Assembly (NCBI GenBank): GCA_023055425.1
Contig: JALGPY010000001.1
Span: 112,759,057-112,823,056 of the forward strand
Origin: Linanthus parryae
Lineage: Eukaryota > Streptophyta > Magnoliopsida > Ericales > Polemoniaceae
DNA length: 64,000 nucleotides
Direction: 5' to 3'
Shown here: piece after piece, positions 36,880 through 49,619 of the stretch
Position numbering within the stretch: position 1 is the first letter of the stretch
Layout of the letters: each line of letters starts with the position of its first letter
Notes under the pieces: generated by a model
Seen by the model: the letters and a program-made list of their open reading frames with translations, nothing else
What the model was told of the DNA's origin: nothing
Databases searched by the model: none
Translations under genes and position numbers: made by a program

Positions 36880-38028
36880 ACCATGAAGTTTGGCGTTAGT
36901 CACTATCTATCTGGGTTGAACTTGACTAAATTCAACTTTAAGGGCATTCCTATAATTTTGCTAAACAGTAGGGACTATTATACAATTATGTAAAAATTGT
37001 AGAACTTGATTCTGAGTGTATCAAGAAGGAATATTGATCATGTCTTCATATTAGTAGACTTGACTAAGTATGATTAGAGGGTTCAGGCACAATCAGGGAC
37101 TGTATTGGGTTGTTAGGGGCAAAATAGTATATTTGATTGGGCAGTCATCATGGCATCTGCATTATGTATTCTATCTAATTTAGAGGACATGTGTTAAAAT
37201 CATATATAGTTGAATTGTGCAATGGTTGCTGGTATATCGAATCAGCTCCGCTAATCAGGAAAATAGGTTCGATATCAGGTATAAGCATGTGTATGCTTAT
37301 GACGTTACAGTATTCCCTTTAAGCTAATAGCACTTGTATGAATAATATGAGTATGAGCTATAATATAATTGTCTCCAGACGCCTTTGGACAGCTGGATCG
37401 TTACTATTGTCTTCGGACATGTAGGCAATTAGTACTACTATCTGGATTGATGATCCAATAGGGGATGTGCACACTTAAGGTATAGTTTGTCGTGAAAATG
37501 ATTTCCCTTCCTTGTCGGAAGTGAATATGGTCTACACAACCCTGTGGGTAGTGGGATTGGAATACTTTGCATAAGGACTAGTAAAGGGGTAGTTATGAAC
37601 CACATGAGATATAAACAACTAGCAACTCTATCTTTGTGATCCATGGTTTTAAGTCAGGATAATGGATTCAGTATCTGTAAGTATGAGTTAAATGCTTTCA
37701 TAATTTTATTTACATTTCCTAAAATACTATATTACATAGATTAAGCTGACATCTTGTCGGTTATGTGTTTTTATAACTTTTCTGGTGAGTACGTAGAAAA
37801 TCGAGAATACAGTAAATCAATTAGAAGTCTACGTCAGGACACTACAAATCATTCAAACTATAATAATTAGTTTTCATTATATTATAGTTTTTTTAATTAT
37901 GTCTCGTAATAGAACCGTTATTGTTTTTAACTCCTTGTTGGGGCATCTTCGTGCCACAGTGGAGGACACTCTCATAAGTCCGGAGATGTTCTGGTAGATC
38001 TCGCAACTCTGAAGGGTGGGATGTTACA
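36880..38028 (+). mobile_element. Truncated Gypsy LTR fragment
   Basis: Segments at 37430-37490, 37784-37800 and 37930-38028 match the minus-strand Gypsy LTR at 26640-27185 in order (for example GATGTGCACACTTAAGGT and GTGAGTACG). It ends GGGATGTTACA at 38028. The left boundary is not defined. Confidence 0.55.
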
Positions 38029-38749
38029 TACCAAAGTTTAGGGGTGCTTGGGTTTTAAGAGGGTTTTGAGGGAGAAAATTGTATGAGAGGGTGGAGAAAA
38101 TTGTTTTAACTAACTTTGGTACTTTGAGTGATTGTTGGTCCTTAACTTGAAGATTCATACTTGTAAAAAATAACATACCTGCAAAAAATAACAAACTTAA
38201 AAAGGGAGGGGTGGAGTTGTGACCTCCTCTAGACTCTATTTTATTTTTAACTTTCATTCATGTCCACATATTTGATATCACCACATTAATTTTGATAATA
38301 TATGTTGTCAATTAATTGATAATTAGTGTTAGAAAATTTGTTTGAGCACCAATTAGTTTTTATATAAATATGACAATTGGCTGTGGAGGGGACCAGGTGA
38401 TAAGAACGTCTACTATATTGAGAAGATTGGATAAAGCTGGTGTAATACTTCCCTCAATCTCGGAAGATATTATTGTCAATGTTAAGTCATACTGATAATT
38501 AAAATTAAGATTATGATAAATTAAAACAATTTTCTATTCCCTTTCGTTTGTCAATTCTCTTTCTTGGCCCGCGCATCATAAAGCATATACAATCATTGGA
38601 CATGTTAGGATGAGATTAAATCTAGAGGTAATTAAAGTCAAAAATCTAAATTTGGTCAAATATTATTCGTGTAAGATTCATTTTTTCGCCTAAACTTAGA
38701 GAGGAATTCTTATTACTTTGGTGGGTTTTATGGATTCTCGTACAACAAT

Positions 38750-39293
38750 GGGTGTGTTTGGATCAGAGGAAGTAGAGAAGAAATGAATTGTCAATAATTT
38801 GAAAATTCTAGTCAACAATCTTCAAAAAATCCCGAATTTCGGAGAAAATGAAGACGTCCGGAATTGTCCGACCCGGAATTCCGCGCATAGCGGAAATTCG
38901 GAAATTCTTGTTTTATCTGGTTCTTTATTGCACAAAGTAGTGGTGAAAGTGAGATTCCTCTAATTGTTGTTGGCATTTAGAAATGGCATGTACATGTGTC
39001 AATTCATGAGTGGACCACTGGTTAGTTACAACGAGAATTCTTCTCCCACCACCATACCTTTTTAGCCATTCACCTCAGCCTTTTCACCACCCATCACCCA
39101 CAACGCAAGTAGTACAAAAAAAACACATACTTTTACTGATTTTTTGATAAATTGCATGTTTTTTAATATTATATTATTAATTTTATTACAAAAATTATAA
39201 AAATTTGATTTTATCTACTCTATCCAAACAGTTCAGATAAAAGTACATCTTTAGCTAAACCGCTCACTTACTTCCGTTCATCCAAGCATGCCC
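38750..39293. mobile_element. Tourist-like MITE
   Basis: The left end GGGTGTGTTTGGATCAGAGG and the reverse complement of the right end (GGGCATGCTTGGATGAACGG) are similar over about 25 bp. A 3-bp AAT flanks both sides. The GGGxxTGTTTGG ends and 3-bp duplication suggest PIF/Harbinger. Confidence 0.55.
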
Positions 39294-39679
39294 AATGCCC
39301 CCTCCGTGGCATGTTTTCATTGGCACGCTTGGTCGGCAACGGAAAACTATTGGAATTCTGGATTTTTATAGTACTTTTCTTTCCGGAATCCGCTTTTGGG
39401 TTATGGAAATTCTAGTTTCTATTCACTTTTTACACTTAATATTTTATTTTATTTTTTGCTTTTAAACAATTAATTAAATAATTATTTTTTATTTTAAAAT
39501 GACATTAATCTCATTTAATCTGTCGCATCCAAACGCTACAGATTAAATGAGCTTATAAACTTAAAAATACACTTATTTCCGCTCTTCCAAACAGTACAAT
39601 TGAATTAAGGTCTGATTAAGGTTTGAGTCCGAACATCCCTTAAAATAATAATATAGGTTAAAAACGTTAGAATAGATAA

Positions 39680-40490
39680 TAGGGTTAATTACATTTTACC
39701 TCCCTGTAGTTGGGGGCTTGTGCGAAAGACCCACCTAGGGTCCCAAATGTTAAAACTCACCCCCTGTAGTTTGGTTTTGTGGAGTAAAGAGGTATTTTTC
39801 TGTTAATGAGGGTAAAAAGACGTCAGTATCCTTTTATAAACACCATAAACAACTCATTTTTTCACTTCTGTTTTTCTCTCTAAACTTTACTCTCTCGTAG
39901 CCTAGGTTCGATTCCAGGCAACGGCAAAATTATTTCTCAAACAAAAAAAAAAAAAAAAAAAAAATCTACTCTCTCCCTCTCTCTTTCTTTTTCTCTCACT
40001 CTCTCTCCTTCTCCCACTCTGCCTTCATTTTCTTTCTTCTTCTCTGTCTCCCTTCTTCTCGAAACCCAGAAGCCCGTCGTCGCTGTCTTCGATCGGCGCC
40101 GACACCTACTTCGCCGTCGCCGTCGTCACCTTCCTCGTTGCCGGGCTCATCCTTCAGCAGTCCTGTTTCCCGTCCGTCCTCCCCGTCTTTTCCCTTCCCG
40201 TCCTCCTACGCTTCTCCTCTTCTGCCTTCCCCCTTCCCCTTCCCCTCCTCCTCCTCATCTTTCCCCTCTCCTCCATCCCCTCCTTCATCAAATCTGTTTC
40301 TCCGACCTGTTTTTTTTTTTTTTTTGTGTGTGGGTAAATATTGAAGGTACAATGGGTATAAAAAGTGAAAAGTTAACGAATTCTGTTAAAACTAACGGGA
40401 TCGCACAAAAACCAAACCACAAAGGGTGAATTGCAACATTTGAGATCTCTGAAGGGTTTTTCACACAAATCCCTAAATAATATATTGACA
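39680..40490. mobile_element. Degenerate long-TIR element with gene-like cargo
   Basis: The left arm (about 39705-39790) and the reverse complement of the right arm (about 40375-40470) share TTGTG(C/T)GAAA(G/A)ACCC and the TAGTTTGGTTTTGTG/TGGTTTGGTTTTTGTG block. The interior has an A22 run, long CT-rich tracts and GC-rich gene-like sequence. No TSD found. It resembles a Pack-MULE. Confidence 0.5.
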
Positions 40491-40829
40491 AAAAAGAAAT
40501 ATTTTAACTAACTTGTTTTCAAGGGGTTATGCCTTTCTAGGCCGTGGATGGTCGGGGTAGAAGCCACCCAAATTAGCCCCCACATGCACACCACGGGGGT
40601 CCCATAATTATTGGAGATGCCATAATACCAGTAATGCAGGGCAACAATAATAACCATTGATTGGTCACATTCGAAATGACTCCTAAAATGGACTTACGTA
40701 GACGTCGCTAGCTTCTCTGGGACAGCCACGTGCTTGATTGCAGCTTCGAAGGGCCACTTCAAGCCCCAGACAACTTGTGGGATGGATGGATGATTGTGGT
40801 GCATGAATTCCTTTTGTTTATTCTTTCTC

Positions 40830-42278
40830 GGGTAAAAGACAAAAACCACCCTTCGTATTTGGGTTATATACAAAAACAACCTTCGTGTTTGGGGATATAC
40901 AAAAACCACCCTTGTCATCTAACGGTGACAAACAATAACTAACGGAGGGACAAAAAGACATATGTACCCTTACCTTGAAGAAAAATTACAGTGTTATAAA
41001 AACACTTCTTCTCCTCCAACCCTCATTTCTAACCTAAACAGCCACTCTTTTCTCTCTCTATCTACTCATTCTCTTCCTTCCCCATCTGTTCTTCAACGAC
41101 ACCTTCCTCTCCCTCTCCTCCTCCCTGAAGAAATCCCCCTCTCTCACACCCATTACCCACATCAGCTGAAGAACCCATCTCAGATCCGGAATTCGAATGA
41201 GCACACCACCAGATTCCATGGTCTATACCCAATCTTCCCCAACCCTAGCCGTTCACTCTTCAATCTTTTCCTACAACACTTCTCCTTATCGCGCAACACG
41301 CAGGCATCGCCTGCTCGATTTTGAGAAACATTCGAGAAATCGAGAAACGGCAGGGTTTACATCGCCAGTGTAAACCAACCTGCTCGATTTTGAGGACGGT
41401 CGATCTTCCACCTCCATCGATTCTTCTTTCCCGCCACCTAAATTCAGAACAAGGTCGAAATCGAGAAACGGCAGTAGAGGCGAACCATGTAGGCGGCGGC
41501 CATGGAGAAACCGAACGGTGGTGATTTTCTCACTCTCTAAGTCGCCAGAGCCGCCGTCGACGAGGGATTTGGATGGACGACTGTGTCTCCGAGAAACCGA
41601 CGAACCAGAGTTAAACAGATTTTCAGATCTGTTATCTCTTCATTATCTTCTTCTTCTCCTTTTGTTCTTCATCTTGTTCTGCTTCTTATTCTTTTCTGAA
41701 AATTTGCTGTTGATGTTGCGATGGTGGTGTGGTGGCGTAACACTGTTCAATTTCTTAATCTCGATGTTTGATCTGTTAGATTTTTTATGTGGATCTTGTA
41801 TTGGGTGTTTTGGTGATTGATGAATCTGGGTTTTAGTTTCTCAAAAAAAAAAAAAAAATCTGGGTTTAGTAATTTAGGGTTTGATTTCTCTGTATGAATG
41901 TATTGGTTATGGTTTTATGTGAAAATAACCAATTCTTTTAATAACTGTTGGTGGTTGTTTGTTTGATTTGTTGTTGGTGTTGTTGGTGAAGAAGAACACC
42001 AAGGCTGTGCGGATTTTGTGGAGATGGTGGTGGTGTTCAAGAACACCAAGAACATGAAAAAAATAACTACAAAATAAAGATAGGGGCAAATTAGTCATAA
42101 AAAAATCATATTGCACCCCTCTAGTAATGACATTAACAGGAGGGTGGTAATTGTCTAACGTCCGTCTACTGACAGGGGTGGTTTTTGTCTTGATAGGGGT
42201 GGTTTTTGTATATTCCCGAACACGAAGGTTGTTTTTGTATATAACCCAAACACGAGGGGTGGTTTTTGTCTTTTACCC
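40830..42278. mobile_element. Mutator-like element with 9-bp TSD
   Basis: TTCTTTCTC occurs at 40821-40829 and 42279-42287. The ends are inverted repeats of about 100 bp starting GGGTAAAAGACAAAAACCAC with very few mismatches. The interior (about 40980-42050) is rich in plant 5'-UTR-like CT sequence and contains short direct repeats (ACCTGCTCGATTTTGAG-type at about 41310 and 41379). No transposase. This fits a Pack-MULE that may carry a host-gene fragment, source unknown. Confidence 0.9.
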
Positions 42279-42495
42279 TTCTTTCTCTAATCTTAATCTT
42301 AAGAAAGCATGATGATTAAACAAAGGCCAAAATCACCACTAGTTGATTCATCAATTTAGAAAAATAACTTTTCAAATATCAAGTCATAAACTATTTCTGC
42401 ACAATTTAGTGTTTAGGGTGAGATCGCTTGGCCAGACAAAATCAACAAAGGTGAACCGAGAGAGTAGAGACCAACTAGGTGATAGGTCAAACATA

Positions 42496-44499
42496 GGGTA
42501 ATTTACACTTTGCACCCTCGCAAGATGGTAAATAGGCAGACAGTACCCTTACTGTTCATCGATTGACAAAAAATACCCCTATTTTGGACGGTAAGTAACG
42601 GACTTTAACGGCAAAGACGAATATACCAATTTGCCCTTCATACTCTAAACTAAATAATAATATTCCATCTTGCAGATATTTTGGGAGTGAGTTATTGACA
42701 AAAATGCCCTCACTCTCTCTCTCTCCCCTGGGTTTGTTCATCCAAGAGTCAGACCGATAGAGAGAATGGTGAGGTAAGAGACTAGAGAGTGACCGAGACA
42801 CACGGACGGTGAAAGAGCTGATGACGCGGATGGTGCCATCGAGTGGGTTGGAGTCGAAAGAACGGAGGTTAGGATCGAGACAGAAGACATACTTGTAGGG
42901 GCTCAGATCTGAAATGGTTGCTGGATAGGAGTTAGGTTGGGAGTTGTGGTTGCTTGATTGATCGATACCTTTGCCAATTGTGACAGCGATCATGGGTCAG
43001 AGTCAGGACAGAGAACCAGAGTGATATCTTGGTGAAGAAGGGGAAGCAGGAAGGGGTAGGGAGGACGACGAGGGTTCTTCATCTTTAGTTCTTCGTCTAC
43101 TTCTTCTTCTGTTACTTTTTTTCTTATTTCTTTTTCTTATTTTATGTTTTAACAGTAATCTATAACTTATCTATTCTCTATTTTTTTTTTCTTAAATTTT
43201 GTATTATCTTTTTATCCTTCCACAATCATAATCCTGAATTCTCTCTAAAAAATCATAATACTCTAGATTAATGCTATCATTAACTTTTTCTAGAAATAGA
43301 TAAACACTAATTTTTCCTTTTCTAAACAAACAGACGATCCAAAGTTTATATCTAAAATTCTCTGAAAAAGAAGTTTCTCACAAAAAAAGTTTTATATCTG
43401 AACTTTATTAGGACTCACAGAAGCCTGTGGTTTAGTTTGAAACCTTGAGATAGAACAAAGAAAAAATACGTAAGAAATTAAAGGAAATCAAGTGGGCGTA
43501 GGAAATGTTTTGAACAAAACTCTAGCACACAATTAATTCACTCGCCAGATGTGGCGATAAAAAATCAACTCCTCAAAATAACAAGTAATTTAGCAAGTGT
43601 ATTGGAGCTACACTTTCTTAAAATCCGATCATTGTTTTTTATCTATACTACTGTAGTTGCTCTAAATATTATAATTATGTTTATGTTTATTTTATATTTT
43701 AAAGGTAAACATTATAATTATGTAAAACTTTAGATGACCTGAAGGGTAAAATTATTTTCTTTTAACAAATCTGAACGAAGTCAATGTAGTTCTTCGATGA
43801 ATATTTTATTAACGGAGAACGGGCATATCGTAAAAGAATTAAATTTGGACTATCGAGGTGTGAGAAATTCCGCGCTATTATCGCACAAACTGTCCTTCTT
43901 TCTTTTTCATAACAATCCAGAAAAATGAACTCATATAAACAACTTCAGTATAACATATGAGACATAAGTTGAATTTGACGAAACATGCTATCTAAATAAA
44001 AGATAAACAACAAATTTGAAACAATTATAAGAGAGAAATGGGGAATTATGATGAAGCAACGGGAGGGTAAATGGATAATTTAGATAAAACAAAACCCAAA
44101 AGCTTGTGGAAAAATGAGAGAGGAAACAAAGAAGGTAATGGGTGAGTTGGGAACCACGGTAGAGGTCTTGTTGTTGGCCTATGACCTATGGTGGTAGTGG
44201 TGATGGTGTACAAGAAAATGGTGTGGGGGGTTAGTGTAGTTTTTAGTGGCAATAATCGTAAAAAATAAAACTCACAAGGTTAAAATAGGCAAACAAGTAG
44301 TTAAGGGGGCAAAAGGGGAAAGGAAACCACTCCGAACAGTGAGCCCTGCCAACTCATAGCACCACAACGGTTGTTGACAGAAGGGTACATAGTGTAATTA
44401 TTTTGGCAACAAATAAGGGTGTCTCATGTCAATAGATGAACAGTAAGGGTACAGTTTGTCTAATTGCCATCTTTTGAGGGTAGAAAGTGTAAATTACCC
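42496..44499. mobile_element. Mutator-like element with 10-bp TSD
   Basis: GTCAAACATA occurs at 42486-42495 and 44500-44509. The ends are inverted repeats of about 100 bp starting GGGTAATTTACACTTT, with about 85% identity by eye. No transposase is encoded. The left interior holds a minus-strand ORF (42556-42993) of unknown origin. Confidence 0.9.
42556..42993 (-). other. Unrecognised ORF inside the Mutator-like element
   Basis: A 145-codon minus-strand ORF starting MIAVTIGKGIDQSSNHNSQP at 42991-42993, partly overlapping the terminal repeat. I recognise no domain. It may be a captured gene fragment or chance. Confidence 0.25.
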
Positions 44500-44509
44500 G
44501 TCAAACATA

Positions 44510-45122
44510 TGTAGTATTATGTTTCACTGAATGATATTATTGTGTATAGTATATTATTAAATTGTTTGCTCTATTATGGGATTTAATCGAATGTCTCACA
44601 AAGAAAAAATATGGTGAAAATATATAGTAAAAGAAAAGTGAAATGAAATGACATGAAACTGTCGTCTTGTAATAACCCGACACTTATCTCACAATATTCA
44701 ATTTAAGAATAGGAGACACTTAAAATGAGACAAATTGAGTTGCAAGTGATTAGGTCGTACCAAACGCCCTCCATTAAATTTGGTACATGAAGAGGAAACA
44801 TGTAGTGTGTTGCTTGTAGCCATCCATGCAACAAATCATGTCTTCTTAGTCTCTTTTCTTCTTTAAATGGCCAAACAATAACATGTTATGTTGTGCAAGT
44901 CGTTATGGATACCAAATTGAGCATAGAATTGGGTCTGCTTCCTCTCCTCAGATTATGATTGAAAGCAAAGGGGAGGACCGGAGAGTTAGCACACCCAATG
45001 CGGAAAACTTCAGATGCCTAACCATTGAACGAACTGACATTTGCAATCTATACAAGGTAAATCAAGTGAATAGACGAGCCAATTGTTTTAGGAAACTTCA
45101 GCATTCTTACGTGAGACGTCAT
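44510..45122. other. No recognisable gene
   Basis: AT-rich, with an 81-codon plus-strand ORF (44883-45128) that resembles nothing I know and runs into the Copia-3 LTR. Ends with the TSD GTCAT of Copia-3. Confidence 0.4.
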
Positions 45123-45788
45123 TGTTAGAAATCTTGGAACCCATTGAAGAAATCAGTAAGTTAATAAATAGAATATAAACAATAAAAACAACTTACATAT
45201 AGATAAACGACTGAGTGCTGAAACAATCTGTCGAAGAACAGTCTCGTACATTCACGATCCCCTTAAGACAGTATTCGCCGGGTACTGTTGGTGCCTTGGT
45301 TATGAATGTGGCGAATTGTCCCTCAGGATAAAAGTTCTTCCGATGTTGCAGATGGAGCACCGTTTCTGCAACACCCAAAGAACGAGACTAGCAGATAGAG
45401 AATTTGGTAGAGAGATTGATAGCAGAGAATGAATGAGTTCGGAATGAGTTTTCTGAGGGAGGAAACTTCCTTTTAAAGAAACTGAACGGGTTGGTTGAGG
45501 AGACACAACCGTTCGGACGGTTGCAACTATTGGGTTTGTCAGTTAATTAACCGTTCGGTTAATTAACGACATTTTAATTAATTAACGACACTTTAATTAC
45601 TGAAAACAAAATTGTGTCTGTTAACTTTTCTGGGCTAGAAAAAGTTAGTTTCTAGCCCAAAAAAGAATTAGTCCACAGTAAAGCCCAACAACCCAAACTC
45701 AAGCCCACGCACACGCCACGACCCGAACCCGAGACCGAGTCGAGCCGGCCGGACGGACGGCGGCGGCGCGCGCGTGCGGTGGTTCGAA
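45123..45788 (-). repeat. Copia-3 3' LTR, truncated
   Basis: Matches 47618-48230. Lacks the U3-side 336 bp seen in the 5' LTR (48231-48566). Confidence 0.88.
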
Positions 45789-46442
45789 CTGCTTTGTACA
45801 ATCGTCGATAAATGTAATAAAATACTTCTTTCCACCTCTTGTTGGTGCAAACTTTAAGTCACATATGTCGGTGTGAATTAATTCAAGAGGACTAGTCGTC
45901 TTTAAACCAATAGGTTTAAATGATTGTCTTGTTAATTTTGCCTCAACACAAATTTCACACTTGTGATTAAAATTAATTTCACTTTTTGGAAGATGGTCAA
46001 AAGTCATTAGTTTCCGGATTGATTCATAATTAACATGACCAAGTCTTCCATGCCACAAACATGAAGAAATAGAAGAAGTAGAAGAAGAAGTAGACGACTC
46101 AAGCACGTAGTTAATAGTTGCATTCTTATTCATAGCCGAGAAAATCATTACATTGAGTTTGAACATCCCATCCTTCAAGTAACCCCTACTCACATACTCT
46201 CCTCTCTTGGTTATTACACATTTGTCGGATTCAAAAACTAGTTTGAATCCTTTCTTGCTAAGTACAGAACCAGAGACTAAGTTCTTCCTAATGTCAGGAA
46301 CATGGAGAACATCATTGAGTACTAATTTCTTTCCGGAGGTCATCTTGAGGATTACCGCTCCTTTGCCTTTGACGGTGGATGTTGCTGAATTCCCCATGTA
46401 GATTTGTTCCTCGGTATCAACAGTCTCATAGGAAGCAAACAT
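45789..46442 (-). pseudogene. Copia-3 protease and partial integrase
   Basis: This continues gag after a frameshift near 46440. It shows the protease C-terminal half (YMGNSATSTVKGKG, VLHVPDIRKNLVSG), the pre-integrase motif WHGRLGHVNYESI, the zinc pair CEICVEAK and the first integrase Asp in HTDICD. It then breaks at about 45788, where LTR sequence is fused to the core domain before the second catalytic Asp. Confidence 0.82.
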
Positions 46443-47440
46443 GCTTTCATCCGAACATATGTGGCGGTGGGGCCGGTGTCAACCCACCATTCTCGAGGAT
46501 TTCCTTCGGCAAGGTTCACTTCTGAAATCACGGCTGCGAAGTTGCCTCCTTCATCATCGTTCTTGGCTTCGGCCATGTGAACTTCTAGCTTCTTGCCTTT
46601 GGAGGTCTTTCGCTTCTTTCGAAAATCCTTGATCATATGGCCCGTCTTGCCACAATTGTGACACTTTCCCGTAAAACTCTTCTTCTTTTCGGTAGAAGCG
46701 CCGTGTTTCCATTTGAGATTGTTGGATTCCGAACCTCCCTCCACCATATTTGCTCTAGGTTGGTGGCTAGTCGAGGGTCTTTCGTCGGCAATCCGATTGC
46801 GTTCTTCAATCCTGAGACGGACAATCAAGTCTTCCATGCTCATCCACTTTATTTTATGCTTTAGGTAGTTTTTGTAGTTCTTCCATGCCGGCGGCAACTT
46901 GTGGATCATGACTCCAACGAGAAACTCTTCGGGAAGGATCATACTCTCGGATTGGAAGTCATGAATTAGGCATTGGAACTCTTGAACCTGCGACATGATA
47001 CTTTTGTTATCTACCATCCTGAACTCTAGAAAATTTCCCACTACGAACTTTTTGGCTCCCGCATCTTCTGTTTTGTATTTTTTCTCGAGGGATTGCCAAA
47101 GTTCTTTAGCGATCTTTACAGCAGAGTACACATTATACAGCTGATTTTCTAGGCTATTTAATACATAATTTCTCGCTAAAAAATCAGAATGATGCCAAGC
47201 ATCGGCCGCTAAAACTGCTTCTTTTGTTGGATTTTCGAGTTTAGGTGCGTCCTCCGTCAGGTACTTTGCAAGACTTAGGGTGGTAAGATAGAAATACATT
47301 TTCTGCTGCCACCGTTTGAAGTCTTTGCTGGAGAATTTTTCAGGTTTCTCAACCGGATGAGCATTGACTGGGATAGTAGGAGTAACCGGCACTGCAGCAT
47401 TTGTGGCTGTCGTGCTAGTCTCGGTTCGTCCGTCTTCCAT
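46441..47440 (-). CDS. Copia-3 gag and start of protease
   Basis: The start ATG is at 47438-47440 (MEDGRTETSTT); the seven codons before it have no ATG. The gag core has FSSKDFKRWQQKMYFYL, then LARNYVLNSLENQLYNVY and a SMEDLIVRLRIEE block, typical of plant Copia capsid. The CCHC knuckle reads CHNCGKTGHMIKDF, with its last Cys changed to Phe, which should weaken RNA binding. The frame continues to the protease active site WWVDTG, then shifts frame near 46440. Gag itself is open, but the rest of pol is deleted, so the element could move only with help. Confidence 0.82.
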
Positions 47441-47617
47441 TGCTAAACAAAATAACAATTCTGTTTAGATACAAAACCTTACTGAAAAAGATTTCAGATT
47501 ACAGAAACTGAAGAAATTGGATAAACTTGATAAAAAATAACTGTCTGAAAGAATTAATCTGTGTAAAAGAAAATCGCTTACTGTTTTCAGAACAGAGTCC
47601 GAATACTGTCTTAAGAT

Positions 47618-48566
47618 TGTTAGAAATCTTGGACCCGTTTGAAGAAATCAGTAAGTTAATAAACAGAATATAAACAATAAAAACAACTTACAGATAGATA
47701 AACGGCTGAGTGCTGAAACAATCTGTCGAAGAACAGTCTCGTACATTCACGATCTCCTTAAGACAGTATTCGCCGGGTACCGTTGGTGCCTTGGTTCTGA
47801 CTGTGGCGAATTGTCCCCCGGGATAAAAGTTCTTCCGATGTTGCAGATGGAGCACCGTTTCTGCAACACCCAACGAACGAGACTAGAAGATAGAGAATTT
47901 GGTAGAGAGATTGATAGCAGAGAATGAATGAGTTCGGAATGAGTTTTCTGAGGGAGGAAAATTCCTTTTAAAGAAACTGAACGGGTTGGTTGAGGAGACA
48001 CAACCGTTCGGACGGTTGCAACTGTTGGGTTTGTCAGTTAATTAACCGTTTGATTAATTAACGACATTCTAATTAATTAACGACACTTTAATTACTGAAA
48101 ACAAAATTGTGTCTGTTAATTTTTCTGGGCTAGAAAAAGTTGGTTTCTGGCCCAAAACCGAACCCGAGACCGAGCCGAGGCGGCCGGACGGACGACTGCG
48201 GTGGCGCGCGCGCGCGCGTTGTGGTTCGAATCGTGTCTAGGTCCTCCCTCCTGCACAAAATGTGCTTCTCCCTAAGGGCGTGCCCTTATAGGTCAATGTT
48301 GAAGTATATAAACACTTCAAACTCTCTATTCCTCAAGATGTGGGTTCATTTATTTTGGGAACATAAACCAAAACACAAAAACCCATCTTCTATGGCTTAT
48401 TGTTCATTCATTTCTTAATGGTTTTCGACCAGTGATTAACCAAAACGATCACCAAGTTACCCTCTATGTGTTGGTGTAATTGGTGTTGTTAACTCTCGAA
48501 TGAGCCGGATGAAAATCGGGCTCAAATTCGGGCAAAAACCGACTTGTCGAAGACCATTTTCCAACA
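47618..48566 (-). repeat. Copia-3 5' LTR
   Basis: 949 bp, TGTTGGAAAATGG...TTTCTAACA on the minus strand. Includes a CG-alternating run at 48204-48218. Confidence 0.88.
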
Positions 48567-48571
48567 GTCAT

Positions 48572-49619
48572 ACCGTTCATTAACAGTCCCATGGTGCCAA
48601 TAAATTTTGTCGACTACTCACATGGGGCATTCTATTTTTTATTAAGTAACATATTAACCGTGTGAAAACACAAATATTATTTTCTTGATGGGTTATTATA
48701 GTCGAGTTGGTCTACTCCCCATCTCTCCCTTTTGGTAGAGTCTTTTCACCCTCCTCGAAAGACCACACCACATTTCCGAGTATTTTAATCTTGGGTAAAA
48801 CACTAAATTATGAGCTAGGACCTAAATTTGAATGCGACACTTTCGAAATAAAAACCATGAAATCTTGTTGATCTTGTTATAGAATCCAACGTAACCGTCG
48901 AAGAACATCTCCGCTACATTATGTATTAGCAGTCACGGTTAAAATATAAAGAACTTTTGACAAATAATTATTTTCAATAAGCTCTCTAATTGGCTCTCTA
49001 TTTAATGGTTTTCTATCCCCACTCCCCACGTTTTCAGAGCCACGTAAAAAAAGAAAAAGAACCTTTTAAACATGTTCACGACGGTTATTTCACAAATTCT
49101 TTAAAATTCTCTTGCAGGAAATAGTGTCACACGTTACTTATGTTGATTGAATACTAAAAGTCGTGCTTTTTTGCATTGAATTATTTGAAGTTGATATTTA
49201 TGAGAATGGATTTGGGAAATGATTTTGCATCATGTTATTATTGTGCATCGTTGTCAATTATTCCACATAGTATAAGATCTTGTGTGTAGAGTGTAGCTTA
49301 CACACATAAGATCTTATCTTCGTTTCTTGTGAAATGAAAGTTATGAGTTCACAATCTAGATGGAATTAGACAAACCACCAGAACGATTGTAGCACATTGT
49401 TTTAGTAGGCATGTCTTGGCTACAGGTATAGTTCATACTATACTTTCAACTCTATGTGCTAGTATACTTTGTGTATACTGAACAAGACCAAGTTGAGATT
49501 ATTGTTTTTGTACTGACATAACAAAACAAGTTGCATCTCGTGGTATTATGATTACTTATGCTATTAATCTTTAGATAGTCAATGTGCACATGTATGTAGT
49601 AGTTATTGCTTTGACAAGT
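48572..49619. other. No recognisable gene
   Basis: AT-rich spacer between Copia-3 and the Tat element. No open frame with a recognisable product. Confidence 0.4.

Larger units (their letters stand above)
45123..48566 (-). mobile_element. Copia-3, internally deleted
   Basis: GTCAT flanks both ends (45118-45122 and 48567-48571). The minus-strand order is 5' LTR (47618-48566), gag, protease, partial integrase, then a truncated 3' LTR (45123-45788). RT, RNase H and the first about 336 bp of the 3' LTR are missing. The junction lies at GGTTCGAA, present in the intact LTR. The LTRs also differ by an indel of about 57 bp. Confidence 0.9.

Noticed and set aside
25156..38028. One large Gypsy element bounded by the two related LTR pieces
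   Set aside because: The two pieces are in opposite orientation, and the left one has its own TSD.
40138..40344. Ser/Pro-rich ORF
   Set aside because: Low-complexity CT-rich sequence in a transposable element; no homology visible.
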